A DNA stretch of 64,000 bases from Notamacropus eugenii (lineage: Eukaryota > Chordata > Mammalia > Diprotodontia > Macropodidae), in assembly GCF_028372415.1 (NCBI RefSeq), contig NC_092876.1, forward strand, positions 64,198,885-64,262,884. The letters run 5' to 3'. The notes below the pieces were generated by a model that did no database searches, was not told the origin of the DNA, and saw only the letters and a list, made by a program, of their open reading frames with translations. Below, one piece after another: positions 62,940-64,000 of the stretch. Position numbers and translations under genes: made by a program. How positions within the stretch are numbered: the first letter of the stretch is position 1; each line of letters begins with the position of its first letter.

Positions 62940-64000
62940 GATAACACAAAGATATAAAAATCAATTTACAATATTTGAAGTGCGAAGAAGATCCTGGATA
63001 GAATCATCTCTAACCATCACTATCACTGTAGACAACTTCTCACTTCTGGAAACACAGGTCCACTATTCAGTTCACTCAAGATTGGCAGGGAAAATGTCCC
63101 TCAGGACTTCTCTTCATTCTCTTCACAAGGTAAAGGTTTAGAGAGTTCCATCAAGAGAGGGGGCAGGTCTCATGATCTTCCTCTCTGGCATCTCCAGCTT
63201 CTCTTCAGACATGACAGTGAAACAGTCTCCAGCTTTTCTCAAGCTGTCAGTCCTAATAGTTGCTCTCCAGAGTCATTCCTTATACAATTCTCTTTATAAT
63301 GTTCCATTATAAAATGTTACCTATTCTCTCAAGTTTTTTCTCCTATTCTTTTTTTGTCTTCATAGTTTTTGTCAAACTATTCTCTTTTCTGTTTCTCAAA
63401 AAACTGCCAGTTCTAACTTCTGTTGTCGTTTAGTCATTGCCATTGTGTCCATCTCTCTCTGACCCCATGTGTGGTTCTCTTTAAAGAGATATTGGAGTGG
63501 TCACACTTTGTAATAAAAAGAATAAAAGTGGTAACTTCTCTCTATTGTTTCTGAATGTAACAAATATATAAGACAGAACTGATAGATAAATGGAATGGTA
63601 GATAAGTGGAATAGTGTTTCTAATGCCATTTCCTTTTCTAGCTCATTATGGAGGTGAGGAAACTAAGGCAAACACTGTTAAGTGACTTACCCAGGGTTAC
63701 ACAGCTAGTAAGTGTTTGAGACTGGATTTCAGCTCAGGGCTTCCTGACTCCAGGTTGGGCATTCTATCCACTGTACCAGTTCCAACTGCCATATCCTAAA
63801 TATTCCTTTTGGAAAATTTAGGTATGTTGGAATATTAACGGTAATTACTACCTACCTGATGAATGGTCCATCTAATCTCTGCTTGAAGACCAGGAATTGA
63901 TCTTCCCAAGGCATCCCATTGACTCCTGTGGTGCAACACTCCTAAGCAGCACTAATTGTTAGAAAGTTCTTTTCTTGACATTAAGCCTAAATTTTTCCTC
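62940..64000. other. End of window: no gene, one antisense SINE
   Basis: About 63420-63790 is an antisense long-form tRNA-type SINE (TTTAGTCATTGCC start, GTTACACAGCTAGTAAG inside), interrupted at about 63490-63630 by other sequence. The rest shows no coding or repeat signal that I recognise. Confidence 0.5.

Overview
The window is vertebrate nuclear DNA, almost certainly from a marsupial. Genes are spread over many exons with GT-AG introns, CpG-rich promoters and dense interspersed repeats. The repeats include tRNA-type SINEs of the marsupial MAR1/WSINE type, MIR/L2 relics, RTE and L1/HAL1 LINEs and several solo LTRs. I cannot tell which marsupial it is. No prokaryotic features, CRISPR arrays or confident tRNA/rRNA genes are seen.

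Two host genes can be rebuilt exon by exon, both on the minus strand and in the order known from mammals. HMGCL (mitochondrial HMG-CoA lyase, leucine catabolism and ketogenesis) occupies 1-6926: exons 1-6 are complete, exon 7 is cut by the window edge, and the promoter is a CpG island with six GC boxes at about 6975-7068. FUCA1 (lysosomal alpha-L-fucosidase) occupies 24979-44958: all eight coding exons join in frame to a 458-residue protein with both catalytic residues present. The genes share no pathway; their adjacency is conserved synteny (HMGCL-FUCA1, 1p36 in human).

The 18 kb between them holds a SINE-like family, an RTE LINE (8.5-10.2 kb), a broken single-V-domain CD2/SLAM-like receptor sequence with TM and tail (11.2-12.0 kb, minus), a solo LTR (13.4-14.0 kb), and a processed pseudogene of ATP6V1C2 (15.5-16.4 kb, minus) between two oppositely oriented copies of one LTR family. 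A third copy of that LTR lies at 22.9-23.5 kb.

FUCA1 introns contain L1 tails, SINEs, a palindromic hAT-like MITE, a complete HAL1 (ORF1-only L1 derivative) with a 14-bp target-site duplication (34.55-37.28 kb) and a solo LTR (38.65-39.31 kb). Upstream of FUCA1, at 45.29-45.71 kb, is a decayed second copy of the FUCA1 promoter and first exon. Beyond it come a second HAL1 on the minus strand (48.0-50.9 kb) and an old tandem array (about 51.0-60.15 kb). One segment of the array occurs three times and another twice; one copy is split by a solo LTR and another by a SINE. The last 4 kb has a small local duplication, a compound tetranucleotide microsatellite and SINEs. CNR2, which neighbours FUCA1 in human, is not seen.
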